Assembly (NCBI RefSeq): GCF_051020765.1
Contig: NC_134940.1
Location: 14,707,712-14,771,711 of the forward strand
Direction of reading: 5' to 3'
DNA length: 64,000 nucleotides
Source of the DNA: Lasioglossum baleicum
Lineage: Eukaryota > Arthropoda > Insecta > Hymenoptera > Halictidae
A program made the translations under genes and the position numbers. Under the pieces are notes generated by a model. It searched no databases. It was not told the origin of the DNA and saw only the letters and a list, made by a program, of their open reading frames with translations. The stretch's first letter is position 1; every line of letters begins with the position of its first letter. Below are positions 33,432-44,811 of this stretch, piece by piece.

Positions 33432-35136
33432 GCAACAAAAAGTTTCTCGTAAATGCCACGTGCAACGGAACTAGTTCGTGACAAAATGGATTCGCTTGTC
33501 GGCTTAAGCGATTTCATTCTAATGCGGCTGGCCCTAGGCGGAAGGATCTTGAAGTACGACATAATACACGAGCAAACGGGTGCACGGCATCGATGGGGCG
33601 GAGATTGAAACGTGTTATGCGAGATACAGGGCTTTGTGGTAGGCGAAGAAGGTCGCTTAACGGGGCGGGAGAGTTCGGCGATGTAGAAAAAACATTATGT
33701 GACAGGCTGGCCGCTTTTATAACAAGCACGATGTATGTGTTGATCGTAGAAAAACGAGCTTGAAAAAGGATACGCTCGCCACATACGCTTCCTAGTGACG
33801 TACTGGAAAAGCCGATACCGTAATTTATCTCGTTCAGCCGCGTAATAACTTTCGGGGAATTCTGTCAGTTCCTCCCACGAACTTGGAATTTTCAAGAAAT
33901 ATTTTTCACGTAACACGGAGAGATCGCCGTCCGATATTTACTTCCGGAGATATCCGTAATTAGTATTTATAGGATGTCATACTAAATTGCAAGCAGTTTT
34001 TATTTCCCCGACATGGTCGCTACATTGTTTCTCGTGTCTCAATCTACAGACTCAATAGTTGATCCCTCGCTAGTTGATCTAGAAATCTAGATTATACTAT
34101 ACATAGACGATAAAGAAAATTTATATTTAAAACTTTAATTTTATTTATTGTATATGTTAGGTCACAGCTTTTTGTTCTCTATAAAAATGTATTAATCTAT
34201 GTATCAGGACGTTAAGTATGAAACTTGACAAATGTGTTCAAAATTTGTGTTTTATTTGTCAAGTTTTAATTTAATTTTAACAAGGGTTATTTTAATTTAA
34301 ATGTTCCTAAGAAGAATACATTCCTCCATATTTTCTTTATAATATTTAAATTCAAATAACCCCGAAACTAATCACTTTGAATAACTATTACTTATTAATA
34401 ATAATGACGTAACTCAAGGTGGTAATATCTGGTGTCCCACCCTGTATATTGATAAGATATAGAAAATGCAAAGTGACTTTCCTACGACGTTCCCACTACA
34501 GTCACAGGGCTGGCGTTGTATTGTGATATTTAATAGAATACTACATTTATTTCTGATAATTTGTTTATCAAACAAGTTCACTGGTTTATAAGAAAGAGGT
34601 TTATTTGTTTGAGAACCTGTATTACGGAGGCACGACATAGCTGAGTAATCTGTTCGTGAGAACGCCTGCGACTAGTCATAGATTTCCAGAAGTCTGGCTC
34701 CACGCTAAACTAAATCACTTTCGCAAAACTGTTTCGATTTCTGCGAGGAGGATTGCCCTTTAACTCGACCGGCCGGCTATAATAAGCGACGCGGAGCCGC
34801 CGTGTCGAGGCACATTGTGGCATTATGGCGAAACCTTTCGTGATATGTCACGAGGAAACCGAGAAACGGGATCGCATTGCTCTCCGGACTGCTTAGATCT
34901 CTGTCTGCAGGTATACGGGGTATTACAACCCTGCAAAGAACTGTTAGGTATTAATCAGTCAGATCATAATGGAACTTGGAAAATTAGGCTGCTCTAACAA
35001 GATTGGCCCGATAGTTCCTATGGCTACATATCGTTCATTCACAAGAAAAGTGACACGAGTCAAAAAAATGAATTTTACAGGAACAAAAATATCTGGTTTT
35101 CCTGTTTGAAAGACAAGTTATGCGACAATCCAAGTA
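33432..35136. other. No gene seen
   Basis: 33480-33960 is GC-richer, with minus-strand frames lacking domains. CCACCCTGTATATTG near 34438 is another recurrent terminus. 34680-34920 is GC-rich, perhaps regulatory. No feature can be supported. Confidence 0.4.
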
Positions 35137-35698
35137 TTAGGTTGTAAAGAAAGAAATGCAGGATTTAAACCATGTTTTTAGTGTTATAACTCACATAAGA
35201 AACAATTTTTTAAAAATTGTTTAATGAAAACAATAATATGAAAATTAATTTTGTAGAACATTTAATATTGTTTGATAATGTAAAATTAAATTATTTTAAC
35301 ATAACATAAATAACATGATTAATTAATAATAAATAACATAAATTTGTAACATTAGAATTGATTTTAATATTACTGAGGGGAATACAATTAAAATTAATAT
35401 TTTACAGGGAATTTAATATTATTTAAAAATATAAAGCTGTGCATTCGTTGGCTCCTCCTTCGCCCCATACTTCGTTGATATTCCGAGCCGCTTAAATAAA
35501 ATAAAGCCGCTGAAATAAAAGCCAAATAATTTCATAAAAATTTGAATAAAATTAAACATCAAAAGCATAGTTAAATAGAGCGTAAAACAAGCTCTAAAAT
35601 GACACGTAACTCATTGAATTAAGGTAGATATTTATTGGTATAAAATTGCAATTGAAACAAAGGAACAGAAATCCTGCATTTCTTTCTTTACAACCTAA
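35137..35698. mobile_element. Mariner-like element with 30-bp perfect termini
   Basis: A 562-bp element starting TTAGGTTGTAAAGAAAGAAA and ending in the exact reverse complement; the first 30 bp of the two ends are identical. TA flanks both sides (35135-35136 and 35699-35700). The AT-rich interior has no transposase motif, so it is non-autonomous. Undamaged termini suggest it is among the younger insertions here. Confidence 0.9.
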
Positions 35699-35700
35699 TA

Positions 35701-35908
35701 AAAATATCGTTGACTCGGTAGTTCCAAATAAATACGAGAATTTAAGTTTCTGACCGTGGACCATACATAAAAATGTTGAAAGCAAAATAACCCTTGTTTT
35801 CTTTCTCCTTGAACAACACAATTGTTTACGAAATAAAAGCATCAAGCGATAATATTATCAGGAACAATCCAGCTCGCAATTAATTGTGTTCAGCATTTAG
35901 GTACTTAC
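35701..35908. other. No gene seen
   Basis: Short AT-rich stretch between the mariner-like element and the candidate exon's donor side. Confidence 0.4.
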
Positions 35909-35977
35909 CTAATCATCACTTTGATGGACCACAATGTAGCTTGATCGCAACTGTACTCTAATCCATAAATCAGACAA
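35909..35977 (-). CDS. Candidate internal exon (minus), unknown protein
   Basis: A 69-bp interval on the minus strand. The acceptor side is ATCATACGCTAG and the donor is ATTAG|GTAAGT, a strong consensus. From its second base it reads CLIYGLEYSCDQATLWSIKV then MI, open across the interval with a codon split at the donor. The first frame hits a stop at its last codon and the third stops at once. I do not recognise the protein. The acceptor's pyrimidine tract is only moderate. Confidence 0.35.
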   Translation of the reverse strand: MSDLWIRVQLRSSYIVVHQSDD

Positions 35978-36635
35978 CTAGCGTATGATAAATAAATTGG
36001 CTCCGGTGGTGGGGATGATTGAAACGATCTCGGATTTTCATATTTGAAGAGCAAAGGTCATGACACAATTAGAGCCGGCGATGTTAGCCGACTCTTCCGG
36101 ATTAGGGTGTGTCCATCGGCGATGATGGATCTTAAAATCTGCGGAGCGCGAGTACGCTTGTAGCTGATGTTGTCTCGACCACTTTCGACTCGTGCGCGTC
36201 CGCACCGTTAATCGTCCCACTGGTAAATTATCATGCTCCGCGCGATCTTTAATATGCGCCGCTAATTGGAAGGTTGTAAAAGCTGTCTATGCCCCGAGAA
36301 TCTGCATATGAATACTACCCAACCGAGATGACCCGTTTCCTAATATTCTATTCATTATTCCGAATAATAGATGTCTGCAGGTACAAGCTAATTCCTGTTG
36401 TTACGTGCACGCGAAATAATTGTTTGAACAAGATTCCATTTTATTAGAGCATGAACGGTTGAATTTACTACGCCATCGCCGCGCGTCGGATCTAAATTTT
36501 ATATTTTGCACTGATTAAAATTACAGAGATGCTTTCGTGAACGAATATGGGCTACCTGGGATAGTGAATGAACGTAATTCCTAATATTTACGGTGCCAAC
36601 TTTGTGTGAGAGTTTATACAGTTGCAGATGTTTAA
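35978..36635. other. No gene seen
   Basis: 36000-36260 is GC-richer and would lie upstream of the candidate minus-strand exon. No feature supported. Confidence 0.35.
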
Positions 36636-36856
36636 CACTAAACCTACCACTGCCGGTCAAATGACCGGTTTTATATGTTTAATTTCACGTTTATCGAAAT
36701 TATTAAGTTGCTTACATGGAGATTGTTTCGATCGATTTCTTTGTCCAAGCACATATTGTAATAAAAATGACAAAAGATCTAAATAAATAAAGAGATTCAT
36801 GTCATTTTTATAAGCTAAAACATTTTCATCGCTTTTAGTGCTCGGTAGGTTCAGTG
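36636..36856. mobile_element. piggyBac-like MITE with TTAA duplication
   Basis: A 221-bp element starting CACTAAACCTACC and ending GGTAGGTTCAGTG, with TTAA at both flanks (36632-36635 and 36857-36860), the target of piggyBac elements. Just inside the left end is the palindrome CCGGTCAAATGACCGG. No transposase frame. The 76-codon minus-strand frame crossing it is spurious. Confidence 0.8.
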
Positions 36857-36960
36857 TTAAAGTGATATTCTTTCTTTTTAGAATCAATTCGGCACCGCAT
36901 TAATTTATTTAGAATTTGTTCGAACGACATCGCACGTATTCAACCCTCCGTGTGCTAGCC

Positions 36961-37150
36961 CAGAGTCATTCGTGACCTGTGACGGTAACGGGGAAATTGA
37001 GAGGAAATAGTTACCCTCTCTCTCTCTGTCACTACCGGATTAATCACGTGACATGACACATGCACGACAGAGACGAAACGCGTCACGTGATCGTGGTGGA
37101 AGCGTGGGGATGGTCGCCGTCGGAGAATGGGGGAATGGCGTCACCAGTTG
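36961..37150 (-). mobile_element. Family C MITE with two CACGTG sites
   Basis: Begins CAGAGTCATTCGTGACC, then TTACCCTCTCTCTCTCTGTC and ACTACCGGATTAATCACGTG. It carries TCACGTGA at 37044-37051 and TCACGTGA again at about 37083-37090, and ends in GAATGGGGGAATGGCGTCA. Orientation is opposite to the 31139 copy. Confidence 0.7.
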
Positions 37151-37264
37151 ATCTGCTGATGAATTAGAAATTGATGATCACTTTGGGCCATTTTTCGTTC
37201 AGTCCCATGCCAGACTTTGACAGTCAAATATTGTTAAATTTGCCTTCTAATATTTTGTAATGAA

Positions 37265-37400
37265 CAGACTGCGGATCATTGTGCAAAATCAAAATTTCCT
37301 GCGTTTGTTGCAAGAAACAGAAGCCATTTATAATTTTATTTCTTGATTTAATCATTTGAGTATAGGTTAAATGTAATATATCGATACTCTTCAATTTTTA
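37265..37400. mobile_element. Family A MITE, left part
   Basis: CAGACTGCGGATCATTGTGC, AAAATCAAAATTTCCTGCG and the core follow the family pattern. The right terminus is missing, so the end is approximate. Confidence 0.6.
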
Positions 37401-38094
37401 GTAATGAAATATGGCTACGCATATGTATCTCCAAGTAGCAGATAACGATAACAAATTTCGACAGAATTTCTCATAAGTTCAATCGATTAATCATCTTTTC
37501 CGATAAAAAAGATTTTATCTTTGTATTCCAAATTGCAGGAATTAAAAAAACGATTTCCGATAGGTACACTATACGTATGTACAATATCCAATCATACTGT
37601 CCAATTATAGTGACGACTATTCAATTAGTAGATACGTCGTAGTAATAGCAGAGAAGCAGGAAGACAAATTAAACAAAATACGTGATTATATATATACGAG
37701 CAATAAACAGAAACAAATATTCAGAGGCAAATATATTTATATTAAAGTAACAGTATGCAGTTGAAAAAAAGGAGAAACTTAATGTTTTTTAGTTCTTTCG
37801 TGACGTTCATAAATTGCATTTGATGCACTGGTCTACCGTACTTACATCATGCCACAGAAGAAACCAGTTTTCTTTATCAACTGTAACGATGCTTCGCACG
37901 ATACAATTTTTAATGTACCTTCGAACGCACTTTATCTTGATTTAAATTCCATTCCTTATCGAAAGAAAAAGCATTCCCTATTAGCAAATTACTTTGAACT
38001 GGCTTCACTTTCTTTGTTTTTGTTAAATGTTGTCATTTCAACATTTCGAAAGATGTAGTTACAAAATACGGGCTCTCAACTATAAGATTATAAT
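37401..38094. other. No gene seen
   Basis: AT-rich with TATATA runs near 37690. A 69-codon plus-strand frame at 37849 has no known relatives that I can recognise. Confidence 0.4.
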
Positions 38095-38230
38095 TAGACA
38101 GCGGACCTTTGTGCAAAATAAAAATTTTCTAAATTGCAACAAGAGTGGAGTGTGAAATAGAAAATTATTTTCCTTCTTAATATGTTCAATAGGTTGAAAG
38201 TAATATATTTTTAAATTCTGCTAATATATT
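38095..38230. mobile_element. Family A MITE, left part
   Basis: TAGACAGCGGACCTTTGTGC, then AAAATAAAAATTTTC and the block TTCTTAATATGTTCAATAGG shared with the 30462 surroundings. No right terminus. Confidence 0.6.
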
Positions 38231-38940
38231 TTTACTCTAACTTAATCACATTCATCGTCTTTCTTCGATCAACATGATCATCTTATGATAAGCTATCGAC
38301 GTCATAACGAGAATGTGATTAAGTATGAGCCCTCTCTGACTAATAGAACAGTGAAAAATATATAGACCATTATCAAATCGGTCGTGAACAATTTAAATGC
38401 TTCTCCCGTACACTCTCTCCGAAATATTTTTCCTCTGAAATACCGTCTAATTCGCAAATATAATAAAAAAGAAACACATATCCAACAATCTGTATAACGA
38501 AACGAATTTCTTTCGACAGTAACATGCACTGCACAAATTAAATGCAACCGGATATATGCAAAAGGTATAAATAGTAGTTGAAACAATTACGTCGGGAGAC
38601 CTAGATTTTCTGAATCAAGAGCATAATTAACACAGTACACACGAATGTTGTTCTTTGTAGCTACGCCCCTGTAATGAACGGAAGAAAACACTTCAGAGCA
38701 GATTTACTACGGGGAGACCATTAAACTCCATCAATCGAGTGTGAGTAGGGCAACCGTAATCGTGTTTCTTCTGGAAGAAAGCTAATCAAGATGGTAACCT
38801 GGAAAAAAAAGTTCGCAGACTTCCAATAATGGATTCAAAAGTCAGCTAAGCCATCGCCCTAAGGCGATGTGTTGTAAACGTGGCTTCATACTAATCGTCG
38901 GACTATCAAACACATATTAACATATTTATATTTATATTTC
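38231..38940. other. No gene seen
   Basis: A 94-codon minus-strand frame (38302-38586) has hydrophobic stretches but no domain, and ends within AT-rich DNA. Not supported as a gene. Confidence 0.4.
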
Positions 38941-39021
38941 CGCCTCTGTTTCGTCTACTGGCAAAAAGAGGGTAACCTTTTCCCCTGAATTCGTGCTCCC
39001 TCCCCTCATCTGGTGACTCTG
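38941..39021 (+). mobile_element. Family C MITE, right end intact
   Basis: GTCTACTGGCAAAAAGAGGG, CCTGAATTCGTGCTCCCTCC and finally CTCATCTGGTGACTCTG. It shows the right terminus, inverted relative to CAGAGTCGCCAGAT, which defines the family's terminal repeat. Confidence 0.7.
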
Positions 39022-39054
39022 GGCGGAGCCTGTCGCCGAGCCGCGCTAGGATTG

Positions 39055-39183
39055 GTCCACGTATTTTTCTAATAACTCCTCAACGAGGTCGTGAAGAAGA
39101 TTTTCGCAAAGGAAAAAGTTATTTTAATCCGTCTCAGCAATCAGCCCTTTCAAGAAAGTAGCTTTTGGGGCACCCCGTATATG
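39055..39183 (-). repeat. Dispersed repeat family D fragment
   Basis: Reverse of the 18232 copy: AATAACTCCTCAACGAGGTC, TTTCGCAAAGGAAAAAGTTA and the terminus GGGGCACCCCGTATA. The same block order recurs at 51896-52020. Confidence 0.6.
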
Positions 39184-40009
39184 AAAACGAGTATTTCATA
39201 TAATTACGTGTAAATTTAATTAAATCCCTGGGCCGGTATAATATTCACAAAATGCCATTCTCAGGAATAATTACCGCAAAATGGTTTCATCACGTGAAAT
39301 TCGGCAACAATTTTATAACGTTCGTTCAACAGCTCTAATTACTGCTTCGTGGAACGGGCAGTCGATTATGCGAATGCAATTTTTTTTTGTCGTTACCGAC
39401 AAGAATTACCGCGTTTTTTTCGCGAAATTATTTCTGGATGGGGGGGGGGGAGTAGGCGAAATGTAGGTAACAACGGTTTAAAGGCTGAGAATGATGTACA
39501 CGCGTGGAACATTCGCAATCGCAAAAAGATTCAGTAATTACATAGCAGTACATAACCTGTACATGGCGTTTTATGACGCATACGTGTACACTGCACCCAG
39601 TAACACCGTATCAACATAACGGACAGGGCTAGCTGCTTTGCATATTCCGAGGCAATCATGTCAAACAGAATGTAAGTCTCTGTCAAAACTCATCATCGTA
39701 TCCTCCTAGAATATTTAATGGGAAAGTATACTGTGTTCATTCCGCCATGGTGAAATGATCATTCGCGCGTTCGCCATCCAGTTGTGGTCGTGTCATGGGT
39801 GAAAGTTTAAGGGGACGGCTCGTGTAAACGCTGCGAAATATAACAATTTTCAACGTCATGATCTGCGACATCACATTTTGAAGAAACACATCCCACAACA
39901 CAGACAGAGAAATAAATCGTTCTGCAATATGCAAGAACGTAAATAGGCGAATTTTCAATTGCAATTAAAAACTGTTTCACACAAAATTCGATCAGCATTT
40001 GATGGTCTA
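39184..40009. other. No gene seen; G homopolymer
   Basis: Contains an 11-base G run at 39440-39450. Frames around 39281-39540 and 39737-40058 are short and featureless. Confidence 0.45.
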
Positions 40010-40404
40010 CACTGAGAAAAAGATCCTGTCGAAACAAACAAGATATATGTTGATTCAATTAGATGTACTATTGAATAGTGCCAATATCATATGAACTTAT
40101 TTTAATATTTAATACTATTGAACTTCAATAGCAAAAAAAAATAAGATATGGCCTCAAACCAATTCCAGTATAAATCAATACATTTCTCAACTTTTTTTTA
40201 ACAACATATCTGATTGAAGGAAAAAAAGAAATATTACGAATAATAATGTACGGTATTGAATCGAATAATATTTTCAATCATTTCATGATAGACAATTCAG
40301 ATACATCACGATTTGCTTCTAAATTTCATACATTGATATTCATCGAAGTAAAAAAATTACAATAACACGCGTGTTATTGAAGTAACTACTTTTTTTTCTC
40401 AGTG
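40010..40404. mobile_element. TIR element with CACTGAG ends and TA flanks
   Basis: Starts CACTGAGAAAAAGATCCTG and ends TTTTTTTCTCAGTG, about 15 bp of inverted repeat, with TA at 40008-40009 and 40405-40406. The 395-bp interior is AT-rich without coding potential. TA flanks favour Tc1/mariner, but the termini are not of a type I can name. Confidence 0.65.
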
Positions 40405-41052
40405 TACATGTCGCATATTCTTAAATCTCCAGAAATGCTTTTTACGTAAAGAGTTTACGTAAAAATTTGTTGCTGAAGCCGAAACTAATTTGACAGTTTA
40501 TTGTGCTGGGACTTTAGACTCGAAAATTTTGTACAAACGTGATTTTAATGACACAACTTAACGGGTACACCCTGTATAATAGTCCGACTCGTCTGAAACA
40601 CTCTTGAAATCTTCCCAATCGATCGTACAGTGACGCATTCCGAAATTGTCGAATCTCCCCGTGCGATCAGCACTGTATTGAGACTACAATTTCTGCTATG
40701 TTTCCCTTCCAATCCAAAGATTTTATCAACCGATCGAAAAATGTGTCGTATCTACCTTGACCCATCATGCGATGTGGGGCGCGGATAACTTCAGCAACTA
40801 TGTGTGTGTGTCATCCGCTCTGACATTCTTCGGAGAACTATCCTTGACAGATCGCCACACATGTGTTCCGTTCAAAGACCAGAAGTGGGTTACCTCGTTC
40901 TAATTAATGAAATTTGTAAATCTATGATATACTCCTGTTTGGGCGTGACAAAATTTGCTCGGTACATATATACGACTTCTGTTCGGTGTACGACATAAAT
41001 TTTTTGTGTGAATTTTGCGTCATTTTTAAATAACACTGTTCAACACCAAAAA
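40405..41052. other. No gene seen
   Basis: ACACCCTGTATAATAG near 40567 is a recurrent terminus. No other supported feature. Confidence 0.4.
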
Positions 41053-41306
41053 TGTTTCCAATATACTGTTGGGTGGATCTTACAGAGTTTTTTGCGCTGA
41101 TTCCGAATCTGCCCTTAATTTTTCTCCCACACGCACAGTTTTTGAGAAACATGATTTTAAGATTCAAGATTTGCTTAAAGTTGAAAAATACGGATTTTTT
41201 TCAAACTCATGTTTCTCAAAAACTGTGCATGTAGGAGAAAAATTAAGGGCAGATTGGGGATCCGCGCAAAGAACTCTATAAGATCCACCCAACAGTATAT
41301 TGGAAT
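41053..41306. repeat. Hairpin-forming inverted repeat
   Basis: Arms of about 100-115 bp around a loop near 41165-41205. Paired blocks: CCAATATACTGTTGGGTGGA with TCCACCCAACAGTATATTGG, GCCCTTAATTTTTCTCC with GGAGAAAAATTAAGGGC, and TTTGAGAAACATGA with TCATGTTTCTCAAA. Arms may extend more weakly to about 41038 and 41330. Probably a fold-back MITE; no target duplication is clear. Confidence 0.8.
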
Positions 41307-43157
41307 GATAAAAAAAGTTGAAATTTGTTGGACAGTGTAATTATCTCAGAGGAGAAATTAAATTAATAGTCAATTATATTCGGAGTTGATGTATTATTAA
41401 CTGACTGATCATACAAATAAGGATCAGGATGAGGTAATGGATGAGGTCGATCACAACACGGAGAGATGAAAGAAAATGATCAGTCGATCGAGTGTTTCTT
41501 TTTGTATTTTAGCATTAAGCAGAGTTTATATCTAAAAATCCATAAAAAATCGCATTATTTATTTATGTGTTTAAATTGTTTTACAACCCCATTCATGTAG
41601 GAATAATATCAATAGGAGTTTTTTTTACATGAGAACGGATTAATCATTTTTAAATTACTTATTATGGGAAAGGTTCGTTTGGTATAAGCCCATACGTCAG
41701 GAACGGATTAAGGTCGTACACCGAGGTGCCACTGTAGTTTTCGTATGATGAATCGATAGAGTATCGAATTCTGCGAAAAAATGCATTGAACTTCATATGT
41801 CCCTCATTTAATACTTAATGAGATATTCTACATAGAAATAATAGTAGACAAACTTATTGCCCCACACTGTATATCGAAGGCACTTCTGTCGTGGTTAATA
41901 AATAGCAGTCGGAAGACTAGGGTTGTATATTATTGTTCGTATAAATTACACAGTATTCCCATTACGCAATCACGGCGCTCGAATCACGTAACACGATTAT
42001 AGGAGGTCATTGATACGATTTTATGATGGTTTTTAATGATAGCTTCTGTCTCTTTAGAAGATTGCTCGGGAATGAATAAGAACTTTTGTCGTTGGAAGAA
42101 TCGACTTTTGAAACGCCTTAAATCAAGTAACGCTCCCCTGTTAGTATACAATGAGGTTGCTGAGATGCAATTGTTGCAGTTTTACTTTCATCTAGTGACC
42201 CCTTCGCGTTTTCACACCTGAAAAAGGTTTGTATACGACATACACAAGGTGTTCGTTCTATCATCATTTTCTATGTAGAATGTCATCGTGAAAAAAAAAT
42301 ATTTATATTTTTGCGAGATCATTTCAAGGTCACATCGTGTTCTGTTAAATAGAATACTATATTTTTGTTTTGGTATTATGAAGGTACAGAAAAGAAAACC
42401 AGTTCGGCATACCTCTTTGAAATAACCTTGAGCTAATTCAAGGTTGCAGAAACTTTTACGTGATCCAAGGTTGCAAAAATGAACAACTTTTGATACAGGC
42501 AAGAACCATAGTCTTTATTATTTTTAAGTACCACTGTAGCTTGCTTTCTCTCCACATGGTAACCAAGAAAGATATTGTTTCACCAAATTATTTTATACAA
42601 AACATTTTGTGCATCGATTCCAACGTACTGGACTTAGTTGGAAATTTGTTTCTTTCATTAATTACTTTAACATGTTACAATATACGGGCATCATTAAAAA
42701 AATTCTGTTTAAATTTATTAATTACTTTAGTATGTTAAAAATGATATATAGGCATTATTAAATTTTTCGAAAGTTTTTGTTATTTTAAATGTCTCCTACT
42801 CACTTCTGTTATAAATGTATAAAATAGTTCAGCAATTGTAATAGGAACAATGGGTAAAAATACGATAATTGGGGTTTTCCGAGTAACTATTGTTTCGGTC
42901 GATGTGTGCGGTTGGAACTCGGTACAATGCACGTTTCATAGTACGCTGTCAAACGCTCCACTGGCAGTCAAATTCAATTCAAATGCATTTTTGGCTCCTT
43001 TATCCGCCCGTACCATCCATATTTTCCAACTGCGTTTGCATACATTATTCCCCGAGAGCATATACTATAATTACGCTTCGGATTTTTATACATTTATCGC
43101 AATTCCTAAAACATAAAAACATGCATTTATCTAATTTGGACCAGAAGGCATTTTTCA
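41307..43157. other. No gene seen
   Basis: About 1.85 kb. CCACACTGTATATC near 41863, preceded by TTATTGCC, pairs with a similar end near 20760. TATAAATGTATAAAATAGTTCAGCAA near 42812 is a very decayed family A-like end. Frames at 42212-43216 have no domain. Confidence 0.4.
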
Positions 43158-43352
43158 GTCACTGCGGATTTTATGCATTTATGATAAAACTGAGACGGTA
43201 TCATACAAAACTATGAAGACGTTAGAAGAATTTCTCAATTGCTCAATATACGCTGGTTATTAAAACTCTTAAGAGAGTAAGAACATTTTCATTTAAATTC
43301 TGTTGCTTGACTTGGAATATTTTTATTTTGCATAAAAATAAAAATGTCTGGT
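43158..43352. mobile_element. Degenerate family A MITE
   Basis: Left end GTCACTGCGGATTTTATGCA, in which the terminal repeat is of the type usually seen at right ends. Right end TATTTTGCATAAAAATAAAA then ATGTCTGG. Length about 195 bp. It lies about 110 bp from the complete 43461 copy. Confidence 0.5.
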
Positions 43353-43460
43353 TGTTAACCCCGTAACATTTTCTTCACAGTTAGAATTGTCGTAGAAGGG
43401 AGAAGAATATTTCAATTGTTTCTATGGCTACATTTATTTTAATGCTTAAATATTAATTAC

Positions 43461-43661
43461 TAGGCTGCGGGTGTTTATGCAAAATAAAAATTGTTTGCGT
43501 TGATTGCAAGACCCAAGACCGAAATAAACATTTCTTACTTCGATTAATTATTTAATTAAACTGAAACCAATACGCTGACGTCTTTAAATCTTTTTAATAT
43601 GTCCACTGCTTTAAATGGTGCTTACCCATTTTTCTCATAAATGCATAAAATCCGCAGTCTA
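43461..43661. mobile_element. Family A MITE, reference copy
   Basis: A 201-bp element from TAGGCTGCGGGTGTTTATGC to GCATAAAATCCGCAGTCTA. The octamer TTAATTAC is perfectly duplicated at 43453-43460 and 43662-43669. This is the cleanest case and fixes the family as an 8-bp-duplication, hAT-like MITE. Internal landmarks: AAAATAAAAATTGTTTGCG near the left end and TGTCCACTGCTTTAAAT near the right. Non-coding. Confidence 0.9.
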
Positions 43662-44339
43662 TTAATTACAAACGAATCAAATTTTATTTCATCTAGAAAG
43701 AAACGCGTAACATTCATATTTGTTAGACTTTGTTAAAACATTCATCACGAGTCTAACCCGTGAAAATACGGCAAGGGGTTAAACAAATTTTCAAAATACT
43801 TTCATCATAGTGCTAGCTACTTAACAAACACGAGCGTAGAGATAATTTCGTGAACGAGCGGCCCGCAAGTTGTCGCTTCGGGGTCGGCGTACTTCGGAGT
43901 TTGGTTTCGCTCCTTAAACTCGAGTTACCGCCGCTGAAGAAACATTTTTGTATTATGTTTGGCTGCGCGGAGTTCCTCTAAAATCGAAGTCTGATACGCC
44001 GCGAGTGTTTGCATTGAACACAAGGGCGGCCGGTGTGTCGATGGAGAAATAGGTTGGCAGGGTGCGGGGGAGTTGGTTGATCGTTTAGCGACGATTATAA
44101 GAAAGTCGGCTGAATCGGCGAGCACAAGACGGGCATTGTGATTCGGATTCGGTGAAATCGACGCGGTAACTGTGTGGCGCGATACCATTCCGGCTCTTTC
44201 AGTTACAGGTCGATACGCGCGTCAATTAAGCGGTATTACACCGACGTGGATTGGGCACGAGGATCGGACGAAAGAGAGCTCGATGATTTTCCATTTTGTA
44301 TCTCCGCGTTCATCATTTTCAATAATCGTCGAGTGTGCC

Positions 44340-44340
<1 letters not shown>

Positions 44341-44372
<32 letters not shown>

Positions 44373-44387
44373 GGAGGGAGAGAGAGG
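44341..44387. repeat. GA microsatellite
   Basis: AGAGAG-rich tract with a short GGGAGGGAG interruption near 44372. Frames through it give spurious RERERE and SLSLSL peptides. Confidence 0.95.
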
Positions 44388-44790
44388 CCGAAGGCCCAAA
44401 GCCCGAATACAAAGTCCATTGGAAAGCAGCGTACCGTAGTTAACGAACGAAACAACGGGAAAACGTTCCCCTAATAACGAGGCTGCAACGGGACGATATA
44501 CGATCGTCAGTGAAGCAACAAACGAAGCGTTCCACGGGACATCGAACATCCTCCCGGACCAAAGGGGTAGATAAACACCGCGGAACTACAGGATATGGAA
44601 AACATCGGCGGGCGAACGAGCCCGGCGAGGTTATTAACAGTATCGCGTAACCCAGTAATTCTATTGTTACGTTCTCTTCCTCTTACATGGCCGGCACACA
44701 TGGGCTGAGACGTATTGTTCACGGATTCCAGAAGGTTTTCACATAATGATACGTGGACGCAGGTATGCACCGCCGCGCGCCATCGAGAAA

Positions 44791-44811
44791 GACAGAGAGA
44801 GAGAGAGAGAC
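44791..44811. repeat. Second GA microsatellite
   Basis: Short GACAGAGAGAGAGAGAGAGA tract within the CpG-rich stretch. Confidence 0.9.

Noticed and set aside
35200..35420. Second mitochondrial insertion suggested by AT-rich sequence
   Set aside because: It lies inside a TA-flanked mariner-like element and shows no recognisable mitochondrial gene motif.
44172..44474. Frames encoding RERERE or SLSLSL runs
   Set aside because: Direct translation of the GA microsatellite.
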